NCBI GenBank assembly: GCA_038025085.1
Contig: CM076140.1
Location: forward strand, 35,113,501-35,177,500
Direction of reading: 5' to 3'
DNA length: 64,000 bases
DNA from: Tetragonia tetragonoides
Lineage: Eukaryota > Streptophyta > Magnoliopsida > Caryophyllales > Aizoaceae
A program made the translations under genes and the position numbers. Position 1 is the first letter of the stretch; each line of letters begins with the position of its first letter. Shown one piece after another: positions 1 to 12,307 of the stretch. Below the pieces are notes generated by a model, which was not told the origin of the DNA, did not search any database, and saw only the letters and a program-made list of their open reading frames with translations.

Positions 1-107
1 ACGTCTATGGGTTCCGTTCCAACGTCTTCTACATGCTTTCCTCATTTTGGCTCTAATCAATTTGCAAAATGGTTTGTACAGTACATACTTTCTTTCTTTT
101 CAGATAA

Positions 108-200
108 CATGGGTATCCAAGCTTTGCTTGAGTAATCCCATGGGCCCTGAAGTTAACGACAAGGAAAACCTCCCGTCGCTCTGAGGGGACTCGAACCTGG
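108..200 (-). repeat. possible tRNA-derived SINE fragment
   Basis: Reading the minus strand, positions 197-187 spell GGTTCGAGTCC, a perfect RNA polymerase III B-box, inside a tRNA-like context. I found no convincing A-box upstream and no target duplication, so this is at best a truncated SINE or tRNA relic. It lies beyond the 3' end of the AHP gene. Confidence 0.3.
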
Positions 201-504
201 AACCTTTGGAATAGGTTTGTATTAATACATATTATGACACCAAGATGTTATAGAATCGTAGATTTCAACCACAAAGAAGCATTATGAAAAATGCTAGTTG
301 AAATTTATGTAAAAGCCAGACAATCAACACAATTGTAGATACAAAGAGAAGACACGACATAAAAATCTCTACTTCATTACAACCATATGCTCACACATAA
401 TTCACAGAAAGTTAGTTCTGAAGCATCTTCTTTGCAATAGAGCTCATGACTTATCTCTTCTAGATGCTGCCCAACTTCTAAATTAGTTACCTCTAACAGA
501 CCCC

Positions 505-2817
505 TCATTCCATCAAAGGGATTGATCCGCCAGCTGCCACAATCTGCTGCTCCATCTGCAACCAGCAAATCCAGACCCCATATAAGATAATGACCAAGGA
601 CAAATGCAAGCATTAGGCAGGGTGGTAGTTCATGGTAGCTTGCACATTAAAAACTTCTAAACTAGATAACACAGCTTTTCAAACCCCCCCCCCCCCCCCC
701 CGTCCTTCCTTAAATAAAGTATATTCAAATTTAGAACGTCCTCTATCTGTAGTCATATCAAACTTGTCCCAGGTCAGTGTTCTACCAAGTACCAATGCAT
801 GATCAATCACACTTTTGGGGACTTTCTTATAGAAATAGTTACTAATTATTCAGTAAGATACAAAATGCTTACCCTAAATAGTGTCTGAAGCTTGCTTTTG
901 ACGACAAAGAACTCTTGATTCACTTGTTGTAAACAAGCCCGGCAACTGCACTCAAGTTTAAGTTCTGACATTAGTATTATAAAATCACCCCAACCTCGCC
1001 TATAAATTGTCGTTAAAGTGTCAAAATTAAAAAAATACTGGCTTGAGTTTCTGAAACTTCGCTCATTTTACTAAATAAATTAAAGTTATTGAATAGCAAA
1101 GAGCAAATAAAGTGACTCACGCATCAGCATTTTGCTCCTCACAGAAGCTGCGAAAGTCGATGCAGGCATTTTTAACTCTCTGAGCACCTATGCTGCTCAA
1201 ACAAATGAAAATTCTGTCTTAATCATCATATAAAGGGATCAAATAAGTCACAATCATGTCCTGAAGTTAAGATTAACTCAGTCATACCATGAGAACAGTG
1301 AATTTGTCAGAGTAAGAAATGAAGCAGTAGAGTATTCAACGAGAGTAACTGATCTTGCATTCAAGAAAAGATTAGTACTGAACTAATGATCTTATAATGT
1401 ACCTGGAACTGCTACCTTTCAGCTGATGAACATGGGCATCTACCTTTTTGAAATCTACAAGATGTTGATCCCTGTAAATAATTGAGAGAAAAAAGAAAAA
1501 TGGAAAGATCAGGATTGAGACAATATGAATATCACCACCATAAAAACCTAAGTAAGAAAAATGACAATAAAAACATAATGTAACCCTCAACCGATTTTAG
1601 TGCTCGAAGGCCTGTGTAGGTAACAATCTTGAGAGTTGAATAATCATTTATAAATTTGAACTAACCATAGCTTAATGATGATGTTTGAGAAAAGGATGTG
1701 AAAATTGATTATTACAAGAAAAATCTGAGAAAATCTGGCTCCACGTATGTATAAATTTATCATGAGGCTAGTAACCTACAAACATAATCTGATGCAGGAA
1801 AGCTAGATACAGACTTACAGCCCACATTACATGGACATGGATAATATTATCCGACACAGGTATTTGTCCAAAGTGTCAAACTCAACGATTCCCTATACTT
1901 TTTGCCTGAGCTTAGCCTGTCTAGCATCTAATAAGGATACTTAACTTCTTCTAGCATCGATTACCAAAAAAAAAAAACTTCTTCTAGCATCAATGATTTT
2001 TGCTAGTCGATATGAAGAACCCAGGTTAAAACGGTCCATCAACATCGCCACAAACCTTATGAAAAAAGACTTAAATATGTAAGAGTATGCCTTCCATGAC
2101 AAATTCAAATATATGGCAGATATCTTAAGAGGGGGTCAATGTCAGTCCTACCCATACGGCCATACCCTTCAATATCTTCATCCCAACTACTTTGCATAAA
2201 GTTTTGGTTTAAAATGGAATCATTTTAGAACTTCAAGAAAAATTTCTACATAGCTACCAAGGTTCAGAATCAGATCATGTCCAAGATGTGACCTATGACT
2301 TAATTGTCCTTAGACCAGACTGATTATTATGTTTGAGTACAATTTTTCTGTGTAGACAACATCTTGTCACCTATATGTTGTGTACGGATATGCTAAAATA
2401 AAATGACCCACCAAATTGTCTTTTCATACATCTACACACTGTATGATCTTGGTAATTAACAAGTTTACTTTTTTTTTTCACAACCAAAAAAAAAAAAAAA
2501 ACACTCACAGAGCACAAGTGAGATCACGGAGAAGCCTCTCAGTATCTTCAAAGAAAAGGGTCACCACTTCCAGTACAAATTCTGGGTTGCTTTCATCTTG
2601 AAGCTGTTGCAATTGTGAGAATTGACTGTCCAAATATCCCTAAACACCCAAAAAAAAATAAAATATTACCCACAAAAGATAATAAATACCCAACAAAATA
2701 GAGAAGATCAAATAAATAAAAAGGGCATCAGATGAAATTTTGGTTGAATTTATTTACCTCACGGAAAAGTGATGCTGTGTACTCAACCAATTGCCTCTGC
2801 ATCTGACTTAATTCCAT
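505..2817 (-). CDS. AHP: histidine-containing phosphotransfer protein (AHP)
   Basis: This protein relays phosphate from cytokinin receptor histidine kinases to nuclear response regulators. Six exons join in phase: 2758-2817, 2509-2639, 1403-1471, 1121-1192, 873-945 and 505-555, all with GT donors and AG acceptors, giving 456 nt (151 aa plus TGA), the usual family length. The N-terminus is MELSQMQRQLVEYTASLF. The HPt signature HQLKGSSSS lies in exons 3-4, and the phospho-accepting histidine is His79, the position expected for Arabidopsis AHP1. The conserved SIGAQRVKNAC helix follows, and the protein ends EQQIVAAGGSIPLME. The start at 2817 opens the only long frame and matches family N-termini. 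The 5' leader holds an (AG)n tract. Intron 5 carries an 18-base C run at 684-701. No break is visible. Which AHP paralogue it is cannot be told from the sequence. Confidence 0.93.
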
Positions 2818-2878
2818 TCTTTCTGTTTTTTCAAGGTCAACAACTTGGGAAAATCTGGACAAAGATCAAAACTTTGGG

Positions 2879-2898
2879 AGAGAGAGAGAGAGAGAGAG
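2879..2898. repeat. (AG)n microsatellite in AHP 5' leader
   Basis: About ten AG units lie 60-80 bp upstream of the AHP start codon, so the transcript would carry a CT-rich leader. Such tracts are common in plant 5' UTRs, and a regulatory role is only a guess. Confidence 0.8.
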
Positions 2899-3088
2899 GA
2901 GAGAAAGTTTAGTCTAAGGTATGACTTATGAGTTATGAGTGTGTGTTTTTGTGAATGGATTGGTTTCAGAGAATCATGGACGCCCCACACAGCACCGCCA
3001 CTGACGCCACCATTTCCTCTGCAAATTGCAACATTTATTCAAGGACCCCCCTCCACCCGATCCCCAACTCTTCTTTCGAACCCGTGGA

Positions 3089-5463
3089 TAGGAGTGAGCG
3101 TAACCGGGTACTCACCGGATATATTACACTATCTAGGTTCCAAATTTCTAAGAATTGGAATTAGTTATACCGATTTCTAATTCCTAGAAATTGGAATTGG
3201 ATTCACTGGGTACCCACCGATTTCTGGATACCCACCGATTCTATATTCAATGAAGATTTAGTATTTATTTTTAAATCAAAATATTATAAATTGCATGACA
3301 CTATAACAGTACACTATAACAGTACACTACTACAAAATAGCCTATGCTAACACTCGTAAAGTGTTGGACTATGCCCTTAAAGTGTCGTAGTAGGTAAAAT
3401 GCGACACTTTTCAAGTGCCACGATAGCTAATATCGCCTTAGTTATAAGACAACACCTTTTTGAGATTAGGCGACATTTTTAAAAAGTGTTGCTTATTTTA
3501 CGAAATAGCGATACTTTTTAAGGCAATACTTTTTTAACACAAAGCAACACTTTTTTAACATTATTTTTTTATGGTAAAAGAATCAGATTCTGAAAAAAAA
3601 ATCAATAAATAAAAAAATATCAAAACAGCAAGCTGAATAATTTAGGCAACTCAAGTTTTGGCCTACCCCAGGCTCATTTTATCCTTCCAAGGACACCCCA
3701 CCCAATTATTAACCTTGATTGCTGCAGAGGAGAATATAACCAGTGACCTCCTGCACGGTAAGGACAACATAGAAGTACGGAGCTACCAGCACGCCAACCA
3801 ACTTCTTGTGTTACATATTGACCAAATAAATATTTAAAAGTTATCCATGATAACATTATTTTCACTACTTATGCCTGTTTTTTTTTTCTTTTAAATCTCT
3901 CATTAATCTAAGACTTTGTTTTTTAATCTTTCATTAGTTTGACTTCTAATCTTAGTTTCAGATTTACGTATATACTTTTATAAACACTATATATATATAT
4001 ATATATATAAACACTTGGCTAACATATCATTTCGGCCACTATTACTAGTGCTTCTTCTTTTTTCTTCCCTCTCTTTTTAATCGAAAAATTTCAAGTGTTT
4101 CAATAACAAACCAACTATTTGCTTATGTGGTGTTACGTACCCAACTACTAGAATATTTTCAAACCAATTTTTTTCTTTTTTCTTTTTCCAAAAACTCCAA
4201 AACCACCTCCCTGTTTTCAAGAGTGTATTAGGGGGTACCAAATCCAGGTGCTATTACTGAAACACACCAGAAAATTTCTGCTTTTAAATCGCCCTTTGGT
4301 AATCCAAACAAACTTTTATAAGACGGTATTTTCTTAACTTTCAGTGAGACGAGGGCCACATTTAAATGAAACCAGGGTCACAATTTATCTCATACAATAA
4401 TTTATAGCCCGTACAACTTTAATTTTGACGTAAAGTTACTACTAATTTTTTTCCTTCTTATATCATCATTACTACGTACTATTCAGTACTCTCCCCCCTC
4501 CCCCAACAAAAAATTGGGCACTTCATCTGTGACTTATAATTATGTGAGACATAAAAATAATTAATTTGAATTTTATTTTGAGGCAGAGCAACTATTATTA
4601 GTGATGGTCGGTATACTTTTTTCTTTATGCACATAATATAAGTGACAAAATTAAATGAAGGTTGTACAATATTTTTATAATTTATTAATTTAGAGACGAA
4701 AAAAGTCACAATACGTAACTCTGATGCAAATTTTTTTTTTTAATTTGATCATGCATAAGTGTTGTAGAGTCAAAGTAATACGCGACATTTTTAAGTAAGT
4801 GTTGGTTTTATCATTCATAGAGGCAACATTTGCTAAAAGTGTTGTCTTTACCTAAACAAAATGGTGACACTTTAGAAACTGTTGCCTTTTATTATAAACA
4901 ATGGCGACACTTTGAAAAAGTGTTGAATTTCCTTATACAAAATGGCGACACTTTGAAAAAAAGTTGTTGTATTAGGCATATATATGCGACACTTTATTTG
5001 ATTTCATTCAAAAGTAACATTTTCAAAAGTGTTGCTCGTAAAGTGTTGGCATAGGTCCATTTTGTAGTAGTGATATCACCGGGTTCTCCTTTTGTTTCAC
5101 TGTTCTTTTTGTTTTTTTGTTTCTCATGGACTAACAGCCAGTAGCCCAGTAATAACAACTAACTTTATGTTTTGGCTACTAACTATTGACAAAATAAAGG
5201 GAAAATTTTGAATTAATTACAGTTTCGATTCCGGATACTCGAAATTGGAATTGGTTTTACACCGGATACCCAACGGGTTCCGATTCCTAAAAGTCAGGAA
5301 TTGGAATTGGAATTGGTTGGTAACGGTTCCCATTTTTTGGAATTGGAATTGGAATTGGTTACACCGATTTCGGTTCTGAAACTACCGGCTCCGGTTCTGA
5401 AACCACCGGTTCCAAACCAATTCCAGTTCCAGTACTGGGTACCCGAATTTTCTGCTCACCCTA
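3089..5463. mobile_element. hAT-like TIR element, host of a nested CACTA
   Basis: The ends are an imperfect inverted repeat: TAGGAGTGAGCGTAACCGGG on the left, and on the right GCTCACCCTA preceded by CGGGTACCC in inverted orientation. The flanking octamers cccgtgga (3081-3088) and cccatggg (5464-5471) match at six of eight bases, which fits a decayed 8-bp hAT duplication. The interior (3089-3324 and 5073-5463, about 627 bp once the CACTA is removed) is full of degenerate GGAATTGG-type repeats. No transposase is visible. Family assignment is inferred from the duplication length only. Confidence 0.5.
3325..5072. mobile_element. non-autonomous CACTA (En/Spm) transposon
   Basis: The element starts CACTACTACAAAATAG and ends in the inverted CTATTTTGTAGTAGTG-like terminus, giving terminal repeats of about 28 bp with a few mismatches. 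Both subterminal regions repeat the motif GCGACACTTTNAAAAGTGTTG many times, itself a small palindrome, as expected of CACTA transposase-binding arrays. The flanking triplets are gta and ata, so the 3-bp target duplication is imperfect. At 1.75 kb there is no transposase, and the short open frame near 4830-5054 is only the translated subterminal repeat. It is nested within the hAT-like element. Confidence 0.85.
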
Positions 5464-5489
5464 CCCATGGGTAGGAATGTAGGTCGTAT

Positions 5490-5617
5490 CACTAATTTTC
5501 ACTTATTGGGTAACGACCTGCCACTGATTCTCACTGATTCAGTAAGGTCTTGTCACTAATTCTCACTAATTGGGTAAGGTCTTGGCAGTGATTTCCACTG
5601 ATTGAGTAAGGTCCAAT
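5490..5617. repeat. 4 x 32-bp tandem repeat
   Basis: Four consecutive 32-bp units follow the pattern CACTRATTYTCACTNATT then GGTAAGGTCTTG, diverged by several bases each. The array lies between the hAT-like element and the Copia LTR. Confidence 0.8.
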
Positions 5618-5630
5618 AAGTGGAAAAAAA

Positions 5631-6261
5631 TGTTATAAACAAGGCTTATAAACGGAACAACTTATCTGTAACAGAAGGTCGTGGCGTGATGAATCACTGC
5701 CCTAAAGTCGAATTTGCCCCCACACGTACATTAGGGAATTTCCGACAACCGGCCTTCAGAGATACACGACAACCAAATCTCTGGTATACTACGGTGCGAT
5801 GATTTTGAGAGCAAACTGAATTACTACCAAGGAAGAAAAGAGGAGAGGAAATAAGGGAATTAGTTTTTGTGTGTGTATGGGAAAGATGGGGGTTTTAGTA
5901 TTTAATAGGAGTTTAGAATCACTAACCGAAATCAAGGAATTAATTTGTGGGCTGAAATTATGGGATATTATTATGAGAATAATAATATAACAGTTACAGA
6001 ATCTTGAAGCTGAACGGACTCAAAACAGCCGTATTGAGTAGAGAATAAAAAGGGCCGACCCTCGCCCTGCCCGACCAGACGGCGGCGACGTGCGCGTGTG
6101 GGGAGAGTCTTCCCTTGAGTTTAGTTCAAATACTAAGAGTACACATTCATATATAAAGGTTCTTCTCTTTCCTTTCTCTATTAATGTGGGACAATGAGTT
6201 TTATGAACAAGGCTTTTTCTGGGACTTTTACTTTGAAGCATATCAAGTTTCATTTCCAACA
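5631..6261 (-). repeat. 3' LTR of the Copia element
   Basis: This 631-bp LTR begins TGTTGGAAATGAAACTTG on the minus strand and closely matches the copy at 12308-12949, with scattered substitutions and small indels. The divergence indicates a fairly old insertion. Confidence 0.9.
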
Positions 6262-6931
6262 ATCCCCACATGATCCAAAGAAAAAGTGGTAGAAGAAGTT
6301 CATGGCAGTAGGAAGTCGCACGTTACGAAACTAATGTCTTATGGACTTGAATTAGTACCTTGTGCTTACAAGTTTGTCCAACAACCATTTAGGTGGAAAA
6401 AATTGCGCACTTGTTTAACCTCAAAATCAGATTTACTCTCGTGAAAAATATCTATACATACATTAGCCTCTTATATGCCTGGATATGTCTGTGAACGCTC
6501 TGGAGAGTCAATAGCCCAAATGCTCTCTTAGGGGGCAGGCAATTCCCTCACATTTACATAGGTGAGTTCATCAAGTGTGTACTGTCTCACACCACCTTAT
6601 AAGGCTATGAACTCATTAAGAGCTCAAATGCTCAACCTCACACACATGACAATATACAAAAAATACTACATCATTTTATAGAGGAATGGAGTTTGTAGTA
6701 CATGACTAGAGATGTTTTGTGATTGCGTTTGATCCATTGAACCTGGACATATTCCAAGTTGGGTATCCATCACAATTCACTCGTACTGGGCTGAAGCCCC
6801 ATTCCTAGTGCTGACTCAAGCATTGTCTTTCTACAAAGGCCTTTGATGAGAGGATCCGCAAGATTCCTCTACGACTTTACATACTCAAGTGATATCACAT
6901 TATCGTTTATCGGATTCTTAACAATTTCATG

Positions 6932-7553
6932 CTAACGCGAATATGCCTTCTGTTTCCATTGTAGGAATATAATGGTTGCGGGTGAGACTAATAGCCGCTT
7001 GACAATCACAGTGCATGGAAACTGATAGAGCCAGTCTCCCCACAATGAAATATCTACAACTGCAAGTATACTTCTTAGCCATTCAGCTTCATGGCCATCC
7101 ATTTCTAAAGCAATAAATTCAGATTCCATTGTAGATTTAGCAATACAAGTTTGTTTGGAGGATCTCCAAGATATAGAAGCACTAGCAAGAGAAAAAACAT
7201 AGCCACTGGTAGAATGAATCTCATCATTATCAGACACCCAGTTAGTATCACAATACCGTTCCGAAACACAAGGAAAATTCTTGTAGTGCATACCCCATTT
7301 AATAGTGCCTTTCAAATATCTCAATAATCTAATCAAGGCATTCCAATGTTCACGATTGGGGTTATGAGTATATCTACTCAACCTGCTTACAGCATAAGCT
7401 ATATCTGGTCTACTATAGTTCATTAAAAACATAACACTACCTATCATGTTAGCATACTCTTCTTGTGATATACTATCACCTTGAATCCTTTTCAAGTGAA
7501 TACTAGACTCATATGGGGTTTTGACAGGATTAGAATCAAATTGTTTAAACTTC
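6932..7553 (-). pseudogene. Copia RNase H domain
   Basis: This is the C-terminal part of Copia pol, cut from the reverse transcriptase by the solo LTR at 7554-8995. Reading leftward from 7553 it shows the connection segment ([13 protein letters not shown]), then [30 protein letters not shown], the [19 protein letters not shown] block and HEAEWLR. These are the hallmark Copia RNase H motifs, and acidic catalytic positions are present in the D and E blocks. The frame is open from 7495 to 6932 and then runs into non-homologous residues, so the last part is shifted or lost. Confidence 0.9.
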
Positions 7554-8995
7554 TGTTAGAATACACTAGCCTAAACACAAGAAGGGGGGGTTGAATTGTG
7601 TTGGTAATTTTCGCCTAATTTTCGCTTAATGAACAGCTGGACCAACCTATGGAACCGAGGTCCTTAGTTAGGTTGTTCCCTCTTAAAGATATTAAGTGCG
7701 GAAGCTAGATAATTAAGCAATAAATAACACAAGGAGTTTTATACATGGAAAGCAACCCAAGGCTCCTTTAGGTATAAAACCCACGACCTGCTCTCTTTAG
7801 TAGGATTTCAACAACTACTTGTTGTATTTCCGAGCCGAATCATTGTACAAGCCCATTCCTAACTTGCTACAATTACAGCTTTAAGCCTCAGCTACCAAGT
7901 CCACCTAACTCTATCAAACAAGCAGCTAGGCACAACTTCACTCAAGTCGTCAAGAACACAACTTCCCTACAAGATGTCAAGACTCACAAGCCAACACTCG
8001 GCCTTGAGAAAATACACAAGCTATCACTAGCTCACAAGATTTGTCTAAGCATTTAAGTAACACAACCTTTTGGTGCTTCTAAGATAAGCAAGTAAGGTTA
8101 CAATAATTCCTAAGTATTGAGAATTAATGAGAGTGGAACTGACTAAGAAACAATTTCTGGGCTTTGTTCCTTTGGATATGTATGATGGCAATTTATGAAC
8201 AAAGTGAAGAAGAGGTTTTTGTGTAAAAACGGTTTTGATAAAAACTTAATATCCTCTCTTAACTCTTGCAATATCTTAGCTCAACTCTTATATAGAGAGA
8301 GCTTGAAGCCCTTTGCTTAAGAGTTAAGGGTTTTGAAAATATCTCAAGTAAAGAGGCTCCAATATGTCAAATCAAGTCACATATTTTCTTTTGCTTTTGG
8401 AAACCTTAAAACTGAGTCAAAGAGGTACAAGGAGCCTCCTTGTTGTCTCAGAAAACATGACAGCCGAATCCCAAGGGAGGGCTTGCTTGTTTGACAATTT
8501 GGTGCACAAAACTCTAAAAAGCAAATTCCCTTTTTGAGCACAACATATTTTTGTAAATCAGAAAGCTCTTTTGTTTCATACCAGGTTTAGAAGGTTCTTT
8601 AGCACAACAAAAGATCTCTTAGATAATAGTAGTGATTGAAGATAATTTATTTTCGAAATTCATTTTGTAAATTCTAGACTGAATGTGGGACATGACCGTG
8701 GGATCTGAGTTCCAGCTCAGGTTCTTAATTCAGTTTTGCCTTTAATTAATTTTGCCCATTAGTTTCTTTTAGTTCCAACTCTATTAAATTAATTCTGAAC
8801 TTAATACATGAATCTAAAATAGAATATATCAATCTTCTATCTTTATCTTCATGTACCAAATGTGATCATCTTCTTGAGCTTTCCTTCTCGTTGAGTGTAG
8901 CGGCTAATTTCACAATTAGAATTAAGGCATTAGTAAATTAATTAACATAAGTATATTAAGTTTTAATCATCATCAAAACATCATAGGGTCCAGCA
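7554..8995 (+). mobile_element. solo LTR inserted in Copia pol (SIRE-like)
   Basis: A 1442-bp block begins TGTTAGAATACAC and ends CCAGCA, flanked by acttc (7549-7553) and acttt (8996-9000), a 5-bp target duplication with one change. It interrupts the Copia frame exactly between the reverse transcriptase and RNase H connection segment. A G-run followed by TTGAATTG shortly after the start recalls the LTRs of SIRE/Maximus Copia elements. A TATATAG box at 8289-8295 puts the promoter on the plus strand, opposite to the host element. No internal region remains. Confidence 0.8.
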
Positions 8996-9929
8996 ACTTT
9001 TTAAAAAATTTCTCAACATAATGAGATTGATCCAAACTTAAACCCACATAAGTTCTAGTAATTTTAATGCCAAGAATTACATCAGCTTCACCCATGTCTT
9101 TCATCAATAAAGATTTTGTTGTGTTTACCACATCAATACTTGTACAAAAAATGAGCATGTCATCAACATATATACATATTATAACACAACCATGCTCATC
9201 ATATTTAGAATAAATACATAGACATTATAGTGCTATGAAACTTGTCATACCACTGTTTGGGTGCTTGTTTAAGTCTATAAAGAGACTTAACAAGTTTGCA
9301 TACCTTATGTTCTTGTCCAGGAACTACGCAACCTTCGGACTGTCTAATGTATATCTCCTCATTAATATCACCATTCAAAAATGTAGTTTTGACACCCATT
9401 TGATGCACAACAAAATTATGAAGGGATGCAAGTGCTATTAAAACTCTAATAGTAGCAACTTTAGTAACAGGAGAATAAGTATCAAAATAATCAAGCCCTT
9501 CCTTTTGAAAATTTCCTTGAATCACAAGTCTAGCCTTATATTTTTCAATAGTCCCATTAGTTCGGTATTTCTTTTGAAACACCCATAAACTACCAAGTGC
9601 CTTACAACCCCGAGGATGGTCAGATAAGATCCAAGTATTGTTGCTCATAATTGATTCTAACTCACTATTTATGGTCTTTTGCCGAATACTAGAATCAATT
9701 GATCTCATGGCCTCCCCATAATTCCTAGGGTCATCTTCAATATATAAGCATGTACAAAAGTTTCATCTAGCACATCAATTTCAGCGAAGAAATTAGTAAC
9801 ATAATCAGGCCCAAAACTTTTCTCATTCCTAATTCGTTTACCCCTTATAGGCTCTTGAATTTCTATACTAGATGATGCACTGGCATGTGAAAGGCAATGA
9901 GGATGCAACAGGTAAGGCACGTTGCTCAT
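8996..9929 (-). pseudogene. Copia reverse transcriptase
   Basis: Reading leftward, this region shows the pre-RT linker (GKRIRNEKSFGPDYVTNFF), then the RT domain with NNTWILSDHPRGCKALGSLW, YKARLVIQGNFQKEGLDYFD, TYSPVTKVATIRVLIALA, TTFLNGDINEEIYIRQSEG and LVKSLYRLKQAPKQWYDKF. The catalytic YVDDM motif is encoded near 9160 on the minus strand and looks intact, followed by MGEADVILGIKI. The open frames 9929-9705, 9708-9205 and 9158-8973 are joined by shifts or stops. The domain ends at the solo LTR junction. Confidence 0.92.
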
Positions 9930-10125
9930 TTTATTTCATAGGAAACATATACTCAAAAAATTCATCACCACGAGACTCTTTAATAGCACCAAAACCAGAA
10001 GCATCTTTTAAAATAAATCTATATGCAACACTATTATTAGCTTATCCAATAAATATAGTATCAACAATTTTGGGTCCAATCTTGCGTCTTTGAAAACCAG
10101 GAATTTCAACTTTCGCAAGGCACCC

Positions 10126-11036
10126 TCAAACTTTCAGGTAACTCAAGTTAGGTCCAAAACCTTTCCACAACTCATATGAAGTTTTCTCAAGTTTCTTATG
10201 AGGAACACGATTAAGCACAAAGCAAGCAGAAAGTAATGCTTCCCCCCACATGTTATTAGGAATACTCGAATTAATAAGCATTGCAATCATCATGTCTTTG
10301 AGGGTCCTATTTTTGCTCTCGGCTATACCATTTTGTTGAGGAGCATAAGGAGCTGTAATTTCATAAATTATCCCATTAGCCTTACAATAATCTTTTGGAG
10401 ATGTTGAATCATATTCTCCACCTCTATCGGACCGAAGTCTTTTTATTTTGTGATCTAGTTGGTTTTCTACTTCGGCTTTATAGATAAGAAATTTTTCCTC
10501 AGCCTCATCCTTAAAACTCAACAAATACACCTTGGTAAATCTAAAATAATCATCAACAAAAGTAATATAATACTTTTTACCTCCTCTACTCACATGGCTA
10601 TGAAAATCACCAAGGTCACTATATGCACAAGTTCAAGTAAAGTAGAAGTTCTAGTCACATTCTTATTGTAAGGCTTTTTGGGATGTTTAGCTTCTACACA
10701 TATTTCGCATTTATCAAAATCAGTATTGCTAAATGCAGAAATAAGACTAAAATGTTTTAGCCTTTTAATGGATGCTACATTCACATGACCTGGTGTAGCA
10801 TGCCATAATGAAATAGACTCAGCGATGTAAACAATAAAAGAGGTAGATGTTTTATTCTCAGCCACAACGTCCAACACAAAACAACTCCCCCCCCCCCCCC
10901 AATTACAAAAACCCTTCCCAACAAATTCACCATTTCTGGTGAGTACAAGTTTATCAGATTCAAATACTAACTTAATCCCACCTTTGTTCAACAATGAACC
11001 AGAAATTGAGTTCCTACAAATATCAGGGACATGCAA
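10126..11036 (-). pseudogene. Copia GAG-pre-integrase and integrase
   Basis: The GAG-pre-integrase zinc-binding region (LWHATPGHVNVASIKRLKHF, then CEICVEAKHPKKPY) lies at 11036-10590. The catalytic core follows in a second frame at 10593-10126 with YYITFVDDYFRFTKVYLL, LRSDRGGEYDS and APYAPQQNGIAESKNRTL. These blocks carry the D, D and E catalytic residues. The pieces overlap by a few bases in different frames, so one frameshift separates them. A run of 14 C at about 10887-10900 also falls in this coding region. Confidence 0.92.
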
Positions 11037-12282
11037 AACATTGGTTAAAGCAATAGTTTTTCCAGAAGTAAGCTTTAAAATAATTTCCTTTTACCAAAAA
11101 CAGAAGTAGTGCTAGAGTTACCCATAAAAGCACACTCTCCTTCAGCACCTTTGACATATTCCAGTAACATGTCTTGGTTGGTAAAGCAATGCCTTGTTGC
11201 CCTAGTGTCCACGATTCATTCAATAGTATTACCAACAAGGTTGATCTCCGACACCATGGCAACAATAACATCCTCGGTCGGGTTTTCTTGGGCTTTGTTC
11301 TCTTTGGGTTTGTTGACGTCAACAGCAGCAACACTCCTGCACTCCTTAGTGGGATGTCCATACTTACCAAAGTTGTAACAATTGCCCTTGAAAGGCTTCT
11401 TGAAGCTTTGGGGCTGATTCTTACCATGTAGTTGGTTTTGTCCTTGTTTCCGTCATGTTTACCAGCAAAATTCTTTTGTTCAACAATGTTAGCAGTAGAG
11501 GAGGAATGTTCGGTTGATTTTCCTTTGGCCTGGATCTGGTTCTGTTCCTCGATCTTAATGTGGGATACAACCTCCTGGAGAGTAAAGTTTTATGTTTACG
11601 CCTCATAGAATGAACATAATTCTCCCAAGATTTCGGCAATTTATCAAGCAAACAGTTAGCTTGAAAAACCTCACAAATTTTCATCCCTTCGGCAAGAATT
11701 TTAGTCACCAAATTTTCATACTCATGAACTTGATCCATCATAGGCTTATTATCAACTAACTCAAACTTAAGCCACCTACTACAAGCATATTTCCCTTTCC
11801 CAAAGTCATCAGTACCATACTTCAATTTAAGGGCATCTCAAATTTCCTTAGCCAATTTAAACTTAATAGAAATCTGGTATAAAGATGTGGTCATATAGTG
11901 CAACAACATACCACGACAAGTCCTATTATCCTTATCAAAATCTCTAATGGAATTAACAAGAGTCTTATCAACAACTAAAGCATACTCAACACCAATTTGT
12001 CCCAAGAAAAATTCTATCTTACCAGACCACATATTATAATTCTTCCATTGAAACGGATCTAATTTAGACATATCATGAAGGAAAAAAATTTGGGAACATA
12101 GGGGTAGTACCAGCAATCATCATACTTCCACTCATATTAGGCACAACAGAGTTATTAGGAACTAAAGTGGATGGTATAAACAAAGTAGGAGTAGGGGTCA
12201 CAATAGGCACAGATTCGTTCACAACAACATCACTAATAATTCTGTTCACAACAACATTACCAACAGTTCCGTCACTAGTCAT
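11037..12282 (-). pseudogene. Copia gag and protease remnants
   Basis: Gag starts at 12282 (MTSDGTVGNVVVN), continues through DPFQWKNYNMWSGKIEFFL and LDKLPKSWENYVHSMRRKH, and shifts frame at least twice. A zinc-knuckle region near 11338-11384 reads C-Y-N-F-G-K-Y-G-H-P-T-K-E-C, with the second metal-binding Cys replaced by Phe. The protease active-site region near 11194-11220 reads D-T-R-A where D-T-G-A is expected, and it is preceded by an in-frame TGA. The element therefore lacks a working gag and protease. Confidence 0.85.
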
Positions 12283-12307
12283 GATAAAATAAAATTCGAC
12301 TTTAGAA

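Noticed and set aside
187..197. Functional tRNA gene
   Set aside because: Only a B-box is present; no cloverleaf or A-box could be found.
4830..5054. 74-codon plus-strand protein
   Set aside because: It is made of the CACTA subterminal repeats read in frame.
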